A DNA stretch of 64,000 bases from Adiantum capillus-veneris (GCA_014529385.2 CM043971.1:98134985-98198984); one strand, 5' to 3'. Shown: positions 1-12,368, numbered from the stretch's first letter. Notes: a model not told the origin generated them from the sequence alone. Made by a program: numbers and translations.

Positions 1-1690
1 ACCTTGCTATTCAAAATCCTCTCCTCTAGAACTTTCTTCAAGTCTGTAGCAAGCTCAATGTCAGATTGTAATTTGTAGGATGGTCTTTTTAGCTTACCTT
101 TTGTTGGCTCTTGTTTCTTCCTTGTTGTAGATTCCTCCATGGTCACTTCTGGTGAAGGTGCCTCCTATGTTGGTGGTGTTTGCAAAGGTGCTACATCATT
201 TCTTCCTCACCTTCTTGTAGCTCTTTTTGAAGTCCCTTCATCACCATTTTCACGCCTACGCTTTTCTTCTACAATAGCTTCATGGATTTGGTAGTTTGTA
301 ATGTAGGCATGGATAGACATTGAATCTAGTGGATCACTCCACCCTGTTTCTAGACGTATGCAATCAAGTGGTTCATGTAGAATCTCTTTTGTAAGCTTTC
401 CATTTTTAGCTAATTGCATGACATTTGGCCAAAGTCGACCATAATGGTCACTCATCTCCTCATCACTAAGATGGTCAATTTTTACTCCATAAGTAGATGC
501 CTCAATTGAAGAGGTGGCATGGTTATTTGCAATATCTTCAACTAAGGTTTGCATTTCCCCCTTCCCAAAGTTATTTCTCAAGGGTAGACCAGTCTATCTT
601 AAGTGGATTTTACCATCCTTAAAAAAGACAATATCTTTTTTGAAAGAATCACTAAAACTATCACAATCCCTTCTTACATGGTCTGTACTATCACACCAAA
701 TACATCTATTAACAAACCCTTCTTTTGGCTATTGTCTTTGCCTTGAAACTGGCCCTGATGTGGTTGGCCTTTTTCTTCAAGATTTGCGAGATTCACTTTC
801 AAGTCACGCATTCCCTTCACAAGCTCATCTAGCATGGCCTCATCAAACTTAGGAGCGATAAAAGTAGGCTTTACCATTTTGTCAGAAGTTGAGGTGGAAG
901 GACTTGTAGTGTTTATTACCATCTTGTCCCTTCTTCTTTGTCGTTTGGCAAGCAATGAGACAGCACCTTCAACCTCATTCGAGTCGGACATCTTCAAGAA
1001 GAAGATCCAAATTTTCTTAAAACTCTTTACCTGCAGCTTGTAAGAAAAGATCTCTCTTCTATGCATCTAGTGTGGCCCTTTCTGTCATGATGAGTTGTGC
1101 ATAGTGCCGCTCAAATTCCCTAAGTAGCTCCGTTATTGATAGTCCTTGCTTTGGCTTGACTACCCATTCTAAGAATGTCATTTTGGTCACTCTCTCAAAG
1201 TCCTCCGTGAAATATTCCTCCTTTAAAGCTGCTTTGAGTTCTTCCCAGTTTGTCCCATGCCCATCTTTAATTCCCTCAACAAGTTCTCTTATTTTCTGGA
1301 GCAACAACTAGCTCAAAGATTTGAATCATCTCACCTTCTGCCACGCGATGCAACTCCATCACCTTCACATACTCGCATAATTACTTGGTTACATCTTTGT
1401 CATTGAGTTGATCCTTTCTATTGGCGACCGCTTGTATGGCTTTGGTTGTTGAAATCTCGCTTCTTTCAATGGAATGTTGTTGTTGCATGAACATTGCAAA
1501 TGCTTGAAACATTTGCATTGTTTGCTGGGTCAAAATGTATACCATGTTTCTCAACACAATCACCCATGGTTACCCAAAAACTCTCACATTGGCAGATTTG
1601 CATCGGGTTTACCAAAAATATGTGCAAAAATTTGTGGTCTTGCCAGGAAAGCACCGGGATTTTGGCTGTGAGATTTTGTGAGTGAACTCC
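1..1690 (-). pseudogene. Ty3/gypsy gag fragment, extra copy
   Basis: Capsid/nucleocapsid (gag) region of a Ty3/gypsy retrotransposon, broken over several frames (207-581, 674-1066, 1059-1307). Reading leftward from about 1690, the gag core (LREFERHYAQLIMTERATLD, 1059-1307) is followed by a linker and a CCHC zinc knuckle near 690-720 that has slipped out of frame. Bases 1-1310 match 25936-27211 closely, base for base over long runs. Bases 1310-1690 carry the N-terminal gag part missing from that second copy. Bases 1-66 are notable because they are the uninterrupted form of the site where copia element B is inserted in the other copy. Frame breaks in every segment show it is dead. No LTR or primer site was found beside it. 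Confidence 0.75.
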
Positions 1691-3867
1691 AAAGACTAAA
1701 TGAAGGAGTTAAACCATAGATGCCATCAAGTCTAGGGTTTGCAAGGAAGTGCAATCAAAGAAGCCCCACTCTCTCTCTCTTGCACTCACACACACAAAGA
1801 AAGAACACAAAAGAGAATATCAAAACAATACAAAGATAAAAACATCAAGGCTATGGTCATATCGCATCATGGGTAATATGAACGGGTTAATAGATGAGTT
1901 AATGGCGTTTAGACCAAACAGGCTACGAATTGTTCTTTGGAATTGTAGTTTTGTGCTTACTATAATACACATGTTTTGTCTAGTGATTGTGATTAATTGT
2001 GTGTACAAATCCTCTTGGTTCATAGCAAGATAACTACACTTATGTCAAAAGAAAAGTTATAGTTTATAAGGGGTAGTATGATGAGATCCGATGAAATAAG
2101 TATTTCATTGTGCCTTTCTGGGCCAAAGAGAAACACTATACGTTGTTGAAAGTGTTTTTTTACGACTTATCCATAATTGCAATAGATCGCACAGAGTGAA
2201 AGTGATAGAAATTTACATCATGTGGATTATTGATCTAGGATAACTATAGTATGTGAAAAATGTAGACATGAGAGAAATGAAGAGAAGAGAAGTTTCCCTC
2301 CCAAGCCCTATTCTTGCTCGTAGGCAATAAGGATACTTCGGGGAAAGATGTACTTGTAGCAAGGAGAACCTAGAATTTGTAGAGAGAATGAATTTCTAAG
2401 AGTGAGAGAGATAGGTCTGGTTAGAGAGGGAGATGAAACTAGAGATATATGTTGGATTAGAGATGAAAGAAAAACAACAAGAAATCAACAAAATATCAAA
2501 GTAGAACACATCTTACTTGACAAACCCTTCGGGAGTTATTCACCATTTTTGATGTGGAGAGAGAAGAAGAGGGAAGACTTCAAGGCGGAAAACAACAAGA
2601 AATCAACAAAATATCAAAGTAGAACACATCTTACTTGACAAACCCTTCGGGAGTTATTCACCATTTTTGATGTGGAGAGAGAAGAAGAGGGAAGAGTTCA
2701 AGCCTTGATTGACGTACCAAGTTCAAGTCCTTCTTTGATTAGATCTTATCTTCCAAGGATAGATTACAAGAATGGCTAGTCTTCCTCTAAGAGCAAGTGT
2801 AGGCTTAAGCTTATGTTTATGGCTAAGTACAATTAGACATTACTACTCTCATGAATTCATCTTATAAATGGTTTACAAGGAAGAATAGGTCTCCTTTTAT
2901 AGGTGAAGGGAACCCCCAAGGGTTACACAAGAAAGAGAAGAGCCAGTGTGAACATGACTGGAAAAGTTTGAAATGGGCTATCTCTGCATAATGTGGGCAG
3001 GCTGGGCTCCACCATTTTGATCATAGCTCCTCAACCGTGGCTGCAAATAAAGAAATAAAAATAGGGGTAGAAAATTAAGCTCATTAGCTACGACTCCAAT
3101 TTTATATACGTTTTTCAATTTAGATTGGAACCTTGTGTAAAAAAATCATCAAAATAGGGCACATAAAAGCCTAGACTTTCATTTGATTCTAATGGACACC
3201 TCGTGCAATATGAAAACATGACATTGCTCCTTGACAAATTTTTGTAATCATGCTTGTAATAATGCATTAAAATAGGTGTATCTTTGAAAATCATGCAACC
3301 TAGTGTCCCACTACGATTTGATTCCTTCCTAGTAGCTATTAAAAAGAAATATAAGAAAAATATGAAACATTAGAAAAAGTTGGACTAAAAAATGGGCCTT
3401 GTAAGAATTGTTAATGTGGCATAGCTTTCAAAAAGTGGAGATCGGTAAATTTTTTGCAAATAAGATCCAAACTTGTCGGAGGTTGGATATTTAGATTCTA
3501 CTCTTCAAATGCTATCTATTGATATATAGCATGCATGTATCGAACATTGCCTTCATGTAGATCTAGAAAAAGGTGATTTTAGATTACCGTAACGGTAACA
3601 AAACCTGGCTGATTGAAAAAAAATGGGATAACTTTCATAGAAGTCATCCAAACTTTTCGGACCTTGGCTCTTTAGAATCTATTTTTCAAGAACTTTCCAA
3701 TGATAGGTCATATCATGGGGTTCTAAGCAATATTTAGAGGGGTCTACCGGGTTGCTTTCTTTTGTACAACTTTGATGATGTGGCACTCTTAAAAGGCCCA
3801 AAAATGAGTTCAAAATTTTCCTAATGAATACATAGAATATATGTATATTGGAAGATACCCTAGATAT
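1691..3867. other. Non-coding, probably retrotransposon UTR/LTR remains
   Basis: No convincing gene. AT-rich sequence with short unrelated ORFs. The part next to gag (1690-2400) may be the leader of the gag copy at 1-1690, but I could not place a primer-binding site or LTR end. A short tandem duplication lies at 2471-2695. Confidence 0.5.
2471..2695. repeat. Tandem duplication, period 118 bp
   Basis: A unit starting AAAACAACAAGAAATCAACA at 2471 recurs at 2589 and is nearly identical for about 106 bp, through TGTGGAGAGAGAAGAAGAGG. Two copies only. It does not sit in a recognisable gene. Confidence 0.9.
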
Positions 3868-4155
3868 AGGATCTAGCTAGGGTATGAGATAAAAATGATA
3901 TAGTCGAAATTAAAAAATCAATGGTTTCTGTCCCAAGTTAAAGAGATGGAGCTATTGACGCTTTTTTCTATAGTACTTTCTAATGGTAAAGTAAGAATAT
4001 GTTACCCTTGCAATAAATAACATTTTGAGATAGAAAGATTTTTGTATACTTGGATATGCATAAATACATTATAGGAAATATTCTTATGTGACTAAAAAGT
4101 TGCAAGATAGATCTTGTAGCATTCGTTCACACTATGTACGTGTCACAACAGGACA
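3868..4155 (+). repeat. Dispersed repeat, left copy (partner 27212-27505)
   Basis: About 290 bp beginning AGCTAGGGTATGAGAT and ending around CGTGTCACAACAGGACAT match 27212-27505 in the same orientation with scattered substitutions. The two copies lie outside opposite ends of gypsy element A, as degraded LTRs or target-site sequence would. Similarity stops near 4155/27495, so a full LTR pair is not proven. Confidence 0.7.
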
Positions 4156-4164
4156 TCGCTTTAC

Positions 4165-4492
4165 ACAATGAAATACTTATACACAAAAGGGCCATAATAT
4201 ATTTTTATTTATTTTTTGGGTTCAACTAGCTCAGTGCTAGGTAAGTGAGGGTTTTTAAGGAGATATGGAGAAAGTCCACATAATTCTCATTTACTTGCAT
4301 ACTTTTTCTCTTTCACCAAAAATTATACAAAAGAGAGACCATATCATATGATTCCAATATCTTTTTCCATATCCATAATTCTTCCCTAACTTTTTTTATT
4401 ATGTAGTACTAATTATTCTAACACCATCTGCTCATTGAGCTAATATCCATGAATAGTCCACACACTAGTCTCACCATATATTTATTTCTTAG
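4165..4492. repeat. AT-rich dispersed repeat (partner 55887-56463)
   Basis: Two blocks recur at 55.9-56.5 kb. Block 4290-4492 matches 56260-56463 directly (for example CCATATCATATGATTCCAAT and CTCATTGAGCTAA). Block 4165-4277 matches 55887-56010 as its reverse complement. The mixed orientation implies an internal inversion or a family with inverted ends. No coding capacity. Its right edge abuts the truncated integrase of gypsy A. Confidence 0.7.
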
Positions 4493-4870
4493 CTCTTAAT
4501 GCTCGCCCTTCAACTTGGTTAGTTAGGTCCTCTCCTGCAAGAACTAAGTATGTCATCTACCTGATTCCTAAAGGCATTGTGACTAGATCCACAACCAATT
4601 TATAGTGCATGATTAGTGGATATGTAGGGTGCAATACATCATGATGTCGGACATTTGAACATATTCGACAAGTTACACATGACTCTACAAATTGAGATAC
4701 ATCTTTATACATACCTTTCCACCAGTATTTTTATTTAAACTTGGAGAAGGTTGCCCACACACCCTTGTGTCCAGCCCATAGACTCTCATGAAACTCACAG
4801 AGTAACCATCCCTCAAAAAGTAGCCATATGATTTCCTACGTATCCTCTTGAATTCTTGTTGAGACCAATC
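4493..4870 (-). pseudogene. Gypsy A integrase, N-terminal part only
   Basis: Conceptual minus-strand translation gives the integrase zinc-binding segment ending ESCVTCRICSNVRHHD (around 4640-4700), with the Cys-x2-Cys pair typical of HHCC integrases. A short piece at the start of the catalytic domain follows, then coding sequence stops near 4493 at the AT-rich repeat. Stop codons interrupt the frame. The catalytic core with its acidic triad is missing, so it cannot function. It continues from the RNase H segment at 4874-5455. Confidence 0.7.
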
Positions 4871-4873
4871 ATC

Positions 4874-5455
4874 CTATTTTGCTAGAGTACTCAAGTAGCT
4901 TCCAATAAGAAGCCAATCACCTTCATAGAGCTCTTTCAAGAACAATTCAAGTGGATTAGTCATGCAGACATTGTTACCTTTGACATGAGAGATATAATAG
5001 AACTTTGTGTCTACATCATCTCCCTTATCAACCATTTGTGACTCATCTTCATACCTTGCCCTTGATAGTGTATCTACCACTGTATTGTCTTTACCTGCAA
5101 TGTACTTAAACTTGGGATTTAAGGGCTTAATGTAGGCAATCCACCACAACATAGCAATGTCTGGCATTGAGCAGCTTGTAATCATCCCAAGAAGTGGTAG
5201 ACAATCTGTTTATACTACCACACATGCACCAATTAGGTACTCTTTCCCATTTTTCAAGGCTATAAACATACCCGATAACTCTCTCTTTATCTGTGGATAG
5301 TTTCTTTGGCAAGCACTTAGTACCATTGCTCCAAATCTCACCACATACCTGTGCCCTTCTTCGTCATCTTGCCCTATTGCCCATCCAATTCCTGTAGGAT
5401 TGGTGTCTACTATCACAATTACTGGCTTTTGACACTCATAGTCTACCTTTCTCAA
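4874..5455 (-). pseudogene. Gypsy A RNase H domain
   Basis: Three overlapping frames (5210-5455, 5127-5312, 4874-5185) together give a Ty3-type RNase H, which degrades the RNA strand of the RNA/DNA hybrid during reverse transcription. Visible landmarks are IVDTNPTGIGWAIGQ (first catalytic Asp region), VRFGAMVLSACQRNYPQIKR (the SR.L...E.NY.. segment, altered), and IAGKDNTVVDTLSRARYEDE at the end (the HxPGxxNxxADxLSR equivalent, with Asp kept). At least two frameshifts separate the pieces. Confidence 0.8.
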
Positions 5456-5537
5456 AGTTGGTGCCCACTAGAGCAAATCCTTTAGCTTTTTCATGGCTTC
5501 TACATGTGCTTCTGTCCATTTAAACTTTTGATTCTTT

Positions 5538-6745
5538 CTAACAAATTGATAAGCTACATGTGCATAATGTGGAATCCGAATAACATAAAAGACGTGTACA
5601 CGCTCCCAAAAACCTTCTAACCTCAGTGATGCTAGTGCATGTTTCTTTCTTTCTTTGGATCAAATCTACCTTTGTTGGACAAGGTTTCCTATCATATGGC
5701 CCACAAATGTGTCCCACAATGAGCACTTCATTGACACGAAACATAGACTTTTTCCGTGACAAAGAAAAAATCACTTCCTCCAACCTAGATAGAATTTTAT
5801 CACAATCATATATGTGATTTACCACAAACCTCCGACATCCGCTGAGATCCAAAGCTTCACTCTTTGTCACTTTCTTCATATCCTTTGATAGGAAAATCAT
5901 CAATGAAAGGCATTGTGATTTGAGGAATAAAGTCACGTAAGACCTTATTCATCCCATTCATCATATGTGAAACCGAGTTGGTTGCTCCCTGTGGCAAGGT
6001 ACACATCCTTACCAAACCCAAAGGTGTCCTCATGGTTTTCAAGTCTCTACTTTTGATTGCAAGATGGAATTGATCATAAGCTGAGTAGAGATCCCCCATC
6101 AAGTAGATTGCCCTCCTTGCAAATGCTTCTACAAACTCATCCACAATTGGACCTGTACCTACATTTCTAATTGGATGAAGCGTAGAGCACCATTCTTCTT
6201 TGGGATTGTGAACCACCATTTTGAGTATGAAGAACAAGAAGGCTCCCTGTTTAAGTATGGAGCACAAGAAGGCTCCAAAATTCCCATTTTGATCTTCTCA
6301 TTCAATAGCTCTACCAACTTGGGCAAATGAGCCTTTGGAACTGGAATAGGCCGCAGATTCCAAGGCACATGAGGTATTGTAAAAATTACCATAGGAGCTA
6401 CAATAGATGGATCAACACATCCATCTCATGTGGCTCAAATGCAAAAGCCTTACCATGCTTTGAAAGCATTTCTTTGAAGCACTTTGTCTCTTCCTTTGTT
6501 AGAAATTCCTCGCAACCAATCTCAACTCTTGAAAAGACTCCTTTGTGAAGGTGTGACCAATATTTTTAGGATTCCTCCAACTTGGTTGCAAAGAAGCTTG
6601 CTCAATCTTTTCCCTGTTGTTGGGTGGTAAGGGTGAAGCTACTGGTTTCACCTTCTTTGCTACACCCTTGTATTTAGTTTCAATGTCATAATAATCAATA
6701 GCTAATTCTCCTAAATGATTTTCTCATATTAAACTGATCATTTAA
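5538..6745 (-). pseudogene. Gypsy A reverse transcriptase
   Basis: Ty3/gypsy reverse transcriptase spread over frames 6159-6392, 5857-6267 and 5538-5936. The segment PVPKAHLPKLVELLNEKIKM begins the palm/finger region. The catalytic loop reads MPFIDDFPIKGYEE, so the usual YxDD box is FIDD. The thumb region follows, ending in LGACTRLLCYSDSTLC where RNase H begins. Upstream (6400-6745) a linker without motifs runs back to the solo-LTR junction. A short duplicated stretch near 6230-6270 (GGAGCACAAGAAGGCTCC-type) and several frameshifts show decay. Confidence 0.8.
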
Positions 6746-8241
6746 TGTGGAAAAGTGCCAGGGGAGAAAAAGCTAGAATATTGGTTAAGCTAGCAGACCG
6801 GCCACAGTAGGGATCCAAAGGGGGGGCCATCTGCAAAAGAGCCATGTGCAACAATGGGCTAAAAAGATCCTAAGGTTCAGCCCATTAAGACTTCCAAAAT
6901 GCTAAGGTTCCAAAATTCAAAAGTTGTGTCCAAAGGTCAACCCTAGGGAAAATTGGATGCTTTGTGTGTGCCCTAAAAGTCTTTGCACATCCCTACATGG
7001 GAGGGGGCGAGCCCTTCTTCTAGGGGATGAGAGAGAAATCCACACACACACACACACACAGGCTCCCTTTACACAAAGGGAATGAGGGACACATGTCAGC
7101 TCCCTAGCCCAGATGCCCACAAGGTGTGCCAATTTCTATTGGATGACCCTTGAAGTGGACCAATGAGAATTAAGCTAGAGTAAATCTAGTTTAATTAATT
7201 TAAAAACATTTAATAATAGAAACCAATGAGAATTAAGTCTCCTAGAAGACTATTGGGCAGTCTCCCAAGGGGTCCAATGAGCATTCAGGAGCCCCATGGC
7301 TTGCCTGATTCCTATTGGCCAGGAGGCAAAGGGGTCCAATGAGAGTTTAGTTTAATTATTTAATTACCTAAAGCTTTCACAAAAGGGGAAAGGGGGACAC
7401 ATGTCAGAAGGCTATCACTTATGCTGCTTAATTGTGATTGGCTTGACTTGGGGAGGGCCAATGAGGCTGCAGGAAGAGCAAATAGCAAGGGGGATCGCCC
7501 AAGAGAGAGAGGGGGACTGATTTTTGCAAGGCATTATCACACACACACTCACACACAATCTATGTGTGAAGCAAAGAAGACTATCTCTTCCCAAGCTTTA
7601 ATGGAGATCTCATCACCTACTCCAAGCTTGTGAGATAGAAGCCTACATCAACACTCTCTTGGCATGTGGATGCAAATCCAACCAAGAGCCAAGCTTCAAT
7701 GCATGCTCATCTCCTCTACCAAGCTAATAACTAAGCTAAAGCTATGCTAATATGAGTGATTATGTGAGGAGATGTACATCTTTCTCGTAAGATACTCCTT
7801 CTTCCTCTCAATCTACTCTCATACCCTGCTAGCTCTCACCATCTTCGAAGGTGTGTGAGGTCTTGGGTCTGAGAACGGGGATAATTAAAGTTGTGTTTGT
7901 TAAGTGTTTTGCTTAGTGCATGAAGCTTTCATCTTCATTGCACTAGCTAGTCTTGAAGGAACACAAAGAATTGTATTGTACAATGTCTCTCTTGATGGTA
8001 GAAACCATAATACAAAGCCTTTTGGAGGGGGGACTGGCTCCATGCAAATCCGGTCCTCAACTGTTGTCATTAGCTTAATTTCTCTCTCTTTTGAAAGTAT
8101 TGTCGATGCTATCTAACTAGGTGTTATGCTTTTTGTTGCTCTCTCCACCCAAGCACTCTTGTAATTCTCATTAGGAATCTATTCTAATGAAATGCCCACT
8201 ATGTTCATGCTAATTTCCGCTACATACAAGTTATTAGGCCA
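6746..8241. mobile_element. Probable solo LTR inserted in gypsy A
   Basis: A 1,496-bp block interrupts gypsy A between its protease and RT parts. Its ends read TGTGGAAAAG...AGGCCA, so it starts TG and ends CA, and it is flanked by TTAA on both sides (6742-6745 and 8242-8245). No coding domain is present. It contains diverged internal repeats (GGGGTCCAATGAG, GGGACACATGTCAG, CCAATGAGAATTAAG each twice) and CT-rich sequence near 7790-7850. A solo LTR left by recombination fits best. The 4-bp duplication is short for gypsy/copia. An alternative reading is a 10-bp flank CATTTAATGT/CATTAAATGT with one mismatch. Confidence 0.5.
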
Positions 8242-9466
8242 TTAAATGTTACATTCAACATGGACTTTTGGGCCAGCTGTTTTATGAAAACATTGGTTTT
8301 CTTTAAAGGCTTCTATGACTTGATATACTTCCATAGAGCAAACTTCCACAACTTCATTTTTAAAATGCAAACTTGACTTTATTATAGCTTCAAGCTCACC
8401 CATAGTATATAAAAAAGAAACTTGCTCGCACAAACCCAAAACATTTTCAGTAGTCTCTAACAACACACTCTCTTTCATGCCTAATTGTACATTATGTACA
8501 TATTGCCTCGCACATCTCCTCAAATCTTCAAGTTTTGTAAAAAAGACTGATCCATTCTTTGTTACCAAGGAGCCCATTGAGAATGTTTCACTTATTTTTG
8601 GATTAGGCGAGACCCGTTTTCTTTCTGTACCACTGTAATCCCGCTTTACAATGGTACTTGGCCAAAATCCATACTTTTCTCTATGTTCATGAAACTCTTT
8701 GCTCACCTTTGGTAGAGGATGATCTCTGACGTTGTCATGATTTCTTTCATGGTTTACACAAACTGTGAGAAATTGAACAACACGTTTACCATCTTTGCTT
8801 CGTATCCTGGCATAAGCTAAACCATCTTCCATTATCTTTGTTTCCATTCAGGCTCCCACACTGTAGGGTTGTCCAAGGATAAGATGATATGAAGATGTGT
8901 CCTGTATAAAGAAGTTTTGCTCAACCTTTACATCACCTATTGTCACCTTTACACTTGGACATGCTGTATACAATTGACGTGATGAATTGTTTGCCACTTT
9001 GACCATCCAACAATGTTCTCTGTCCATTGGCCATTTGCATTTGTTATAAAGACTTTTTGACATTATATTTATTTCAGAACCATGGTCAATTAGGGCAACA
9101 AATTGTTCTTCAAGATCACCTACCTTGATCAATGTCTCTGTAGTAGCTTGTGCCCAATGGCTTCTAGAATAGTGGCTCCAAGGATACTTTGAGATTCTTC
9201 CCCTCATCAAAAAATTTCACTTGTCTTACATTTCAAGAAGACTGGTAGCATCCCACCATAGCTCCATTAGCTTCTTTAGCATGCACCTGTACTCCTTGTG
9301 TCTTCATAGTATCGCCTTCAGCTTGTGGGCGAATATGCTTTCTAAGTGTTTTCTTCTTTCTCTTGATGATGTCGATAATTTCTATATGGAATTCATGCTT
9401 GGCTATGCCAAGAAGCTCCCCAAAGTAAACTCAACCTTGCTATTCAAAATCCGCTCCTCTAGAACT
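8242..9466 (-). pseudogene. Gypsy A aspartic protease and linker
   Basis: Frame 8848-9210 encodes a retropepsin-like domain: QFVALIDHGSEINIMSKSLY holds the active-site loop as Asp-His-Gly instead of Asp-Thr/Ser-Gly, and HLILGQPYSVGA is the conserved flap/ILG segment. Frame 8242-8847 continues as a 201-residue linker of unknown function before RT. Bases 9221-9466 are the C-terminal gag part, and they join to 25936 once copia B is removed. The altered DHG triad and the frame changes suggest an inactive protease. Confidence 0.75.
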
Positions 9467-9693
9467 TGTTGGAATTAGGGTTGTAGAGAAATTCACACAG
9501 GTTGGAGAAGACAAAGGAAGCTCAAGGCACACAATAGAGAGTGTGTTTCTTAGTGTGCAATGGAAAGATAGATAGCCCTAGAGTGATGGGAGTATATACA
9601 ATGCTTGGGGGAAAAAACCTCCTAAAGAGAGGAAAAATGCCCCGGCGGTTCTATTGTGTTCACACACATCACTACCACATGTATATGGTAACA
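9467..9693 (-). repeat. Copia B 3' LTR
   Basis: 227 bp running from TGTTGGAATTAGGG to ATATGGTAACA on the plus strand, matching 25704-25930 over its full length with roughly 94% identity counted by eye. Short LTRs bounded by TG..CA are normal for copia. Confidence 0.93.
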
Positions 9694-9786
9694 AATCCGC
9701 CCTGGAGTTATGCGGTGAACGAGAGCTGGCACATGAGTAAAGGGAAGTGCCATCCCCTGAGGGCATGATCAATCCACAAAGGGGAG

Positions 9787-10187
9787 TCAGCCCAAAGCTT
9801 TGTGGAAAGCTTCAAGCTTCTCAAGAGACAATGCCTTTGTGAAAAGATCTGCAAGGTTGTCCTTTGTTGGTACATAAGCCAAGCTGATCTCTCCTGCTGA
9901 GAGCCTCTCCCTTATGTAGTGGTAATGCACCTCAATGTGCTTTGTGCGAGCATGAAAAATTGGGTTCCTCGCAACTGCCAATGTGCTCTGACTGTCAGTG
10001 TAGATAGTGTTGGCAGTGTCTTGTCCAACACCCAAATCAGCCGTTTGAGCCATACACACTCAACCGTAGCTGTGAAGACTGCCTTGTACTCAGCCTCACA
10101 ACTCGAAGTGGCCACAATAGGTTGCTTCTTGCTCAACCATGATATACATGAACTGCCAAGCATGAAACAAAAACAACTTGTGGACAC
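9787..10187 (-). pseudogene. Copia B RNase H domain
   Basis: Copia-type RNase H in two frames (9912-10187, 9787-10059). SWLSKKQPIVATSSCEAEYK is the conserved S.KQ..VA.SS.EAEY segment with the catalytic Glu. IYTDSQSTLAVARNPIFHAR gives the D.Q.A..L..N...H.R segment. HIEVHYHYIRERL and YVPTKDNLADLFTKAL close the domain. A frameshift near 10050 splits it. It lies just upstream of the 3' LTR, as expected. Confidence 0.88.
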
Positions 10188-11678
10188 TCACGTGTAAAAA
10201 CAACTAGCCCAATCTGAGTCCGAAAAAGCATATAAGTCTGGCGGCAATGATCCCCCCTTGGGATAAAATAAGCCAAGATGTAAAGTGCCACTAAGGTAGC
10301 GGAAAATCCTCTTGACAGCCTGCGAATGCTTAGACCCTGGGCTATGCATAAATCTGCTGACCTGTGAGACTGCAAACTGAATATCCGGCCTCGTGTTGTA
10401 TACATAAATGAGGCAGCCAATGGCAGTTTGATAAAGAGTGACATCAGCAGGATCACCAGCATCATGTAGACTCAACTTCAAACCTGTTTCCATGGGAGTG
10501 GCAATAGGTTTGCAATCCTCAAGTCCAAACTTACATAGCAATTTCTCTATGTAACTTTTCTGACACAAGGCAATACCACGAGCACACTGCTTAAACTGTA
10601 TACCCAAGTAATGATGCAACAGCCCCAAATCTTTCATCTTGAAAATAGCATTCAAATCAGCCTTAAATTCAGCAATATATCTCTCATTGGGTCCAGTGAT
10701 CAGTAAATCATCGACATAAAGAACCACAATGAGAAGTACATCACCCTCACACTTTACTTACAATGTGCTTTCTGTTGGACGGTTACGAAAACCTCGTTTG
10801 ACCAAATGAGTGTCAGCTTTCTCATACCAAGCACGAGGAGATTGCTTCAACCCCATACAAAGCCTTCTTACATCTGCACACTTTGTCCTCTTGTCCTTTT
10901 ATGACAAAACCGCGAGGCTGTGTTACATAAACTTCCTCAAATATGTCACCATTCAAGAAAGAAGTAACAATGTCTGATTGATGTACATCCCAACCAAAAT
11001 GAGCTGCCAATGCACATAGAAATGCACAGTAGTCATATGACAAGTGGGAGAAAAAGTCTCTTCATAATCTATCCCTTTTTGCTATGCATAACCCTTTGCA
11101 ACAAGTCAAGCCTTATGGCGATCGATCTCACCATCCGGCTTGCGTTTCAACTTGTAAAACCACTTCGTACCAATGGCCATTTCGCCAAGAGGCAAATCAC
11201 ATAAAGTCCATGTGTAATTTTCTATAAGTGCATCATATTTTGATTGCATGGCAGCCATCCAATTTTTTGAATTCAATGCTTCATCAAAAGACAGAGGCTC
11301 CTCAACATCATGTAAGCTAGACACAGCCAAAGCATAACAATCTGATTCATAAGATGCAAGGAGAGAGCCTGAACGAGTACGACTAGACAACGGTGCATCC
11401 AATTTACTGTCACGCAAAGTGTGCACCAGCCATTTTGGCATACCTCTAGCCTGCTCATTTTTAGACCTTTCCTCATCAAGTACATCATGTACATCTGCTT
11501 TAGTAATAGGATGATCTGCCATAGGCTGTACATTTGTCTCATTGGAAATTACATTCGTATTTCCACCACTGAAAAGAGGCAACAAAGTGTCATAAATGTC
11601 ATGTGAGCTTACATTACTATCTCTAGTACATGACAGCTGAACAGAATCTTCCACAAACACTACATCCCGTGAAACCAA
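10188..11678 (-). pseudogene. Copia B reverse transcriptase
   Basis: RVT_2-type reverse transcriptase in three frames. 11106-11678 holds the linker and the entry motif (the FDEALNSKNWMAAMQSKYDA region, then GTKWFYKLKRKPDGEIDRHKA). 10822-11043 holds HFGWDVHQSDIVTSFLNGDI, the D..TAFLNG-like segment with catalytic Asp. 10188-10727 holds the VLYVDDLLITG box with both aspartates, then the LHHYLGIQ and YLSGTLHLGL segments. Internal stops near 10740-10820 and 11044-11105 break it. The motifs are otherwise well kept, fitting a fairly recent element. Confidence 0.9.
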
Positions 11679-12075
11679 AATACGCTTTGGTTGCTGATGA
11701 TATAACCTGTAACCTTTGCTTTCAGCACTATAACCAACAAAAATACATTGACAGCCTTATCACCCAATTTTCTGCGCTGTGTTTGTGGCACCAAAGCATC
11801 TTCCAAACAACCAAAAACACGCATGTGCTCAATAGAAATCTTTCGATCATGCCATGCTTCATATGGAGTAATAGACTGCAAAGCTTTTGTAGGACACCTG
11901 TTATGTACATAAGTGGCACACATGATGACCTCAAGCTAAAAAGAATGCGGCAAAGCTTGACTTTTGACCATACATTGTGCCATTTCCGTAAGTGACCTGT
12001 TTTTCCTCTCAGCAACACCGTTTTTCTGAGGTGTATAAGGCACTGTACATTTGGTGTTTTATCCCATGACTAGCC
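11660..12075 (-). pseudogene. Copia B integrase, 3' half
   Basis: Carries the end of the copia integrase core: the frame through 11728-12018 includes the conserved P..NG.AER-type segment near 12000-12040, and the frame 11660-11923 the TKALQSITPYEAWHDRKISI and HMRVFGC segments. It is cut at 12075 by the left end of transposon C. The missing first half is at 23411-23592. When the 11,335-bp insertion and one copy of AGCC are removed, the reading frame runs straight across the junction through a well-known conserved integrase stretch. Confidence 0.88.
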
Positions 12076-12105
12076 GGGTCAAAGCATGGTTTGGTGGTAC
12101 AAAAA
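12076..12105 (+). repeat. Transposon C left terminal inverted repeat
   Basis: Starts GGGTCAAAGCATGGTTTGGT and continues to 12105. It pairs with 23381-23410 in inverted orientation with one mismatch (position 5, C versus G). Preceded by the target duplication AGCC. The inner end GGTACAAAAA resembles the GTACCAAA motif repeated inside the element. Confidence 0.92.
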
Positions 12106-12303
12106 GTAGTGTCCTTGACACAACATATGCTTGGTGATTCTTGTGTGTAAAAACCATGGGCATTTTTTTGGAATTGGGGAGGGCAAATAAACTTCTTTTT
12201 TAAGTGGACGTTTTTTTAACTTTAGAAGCATGCAATCCTAAGAAGAGGTGGGGGTGACGGCGGGGCCGGGGGTGGGGTTACGGTTGGGAGCTTTCACTCC
12301 AGC

Positions 12304-12305
<2 letters not shown>

Positions 12306-12368
<63 letters not shown>

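Noticed and set aside
6741-8250. Mutator-like insertion with a 10-bp target duplication
   Set aside because: CATTTAATGT and CATTAAATGT nearly match, but the ends show no inverted repeats; TG..CA ends with TTAA fit a solo LTR better.
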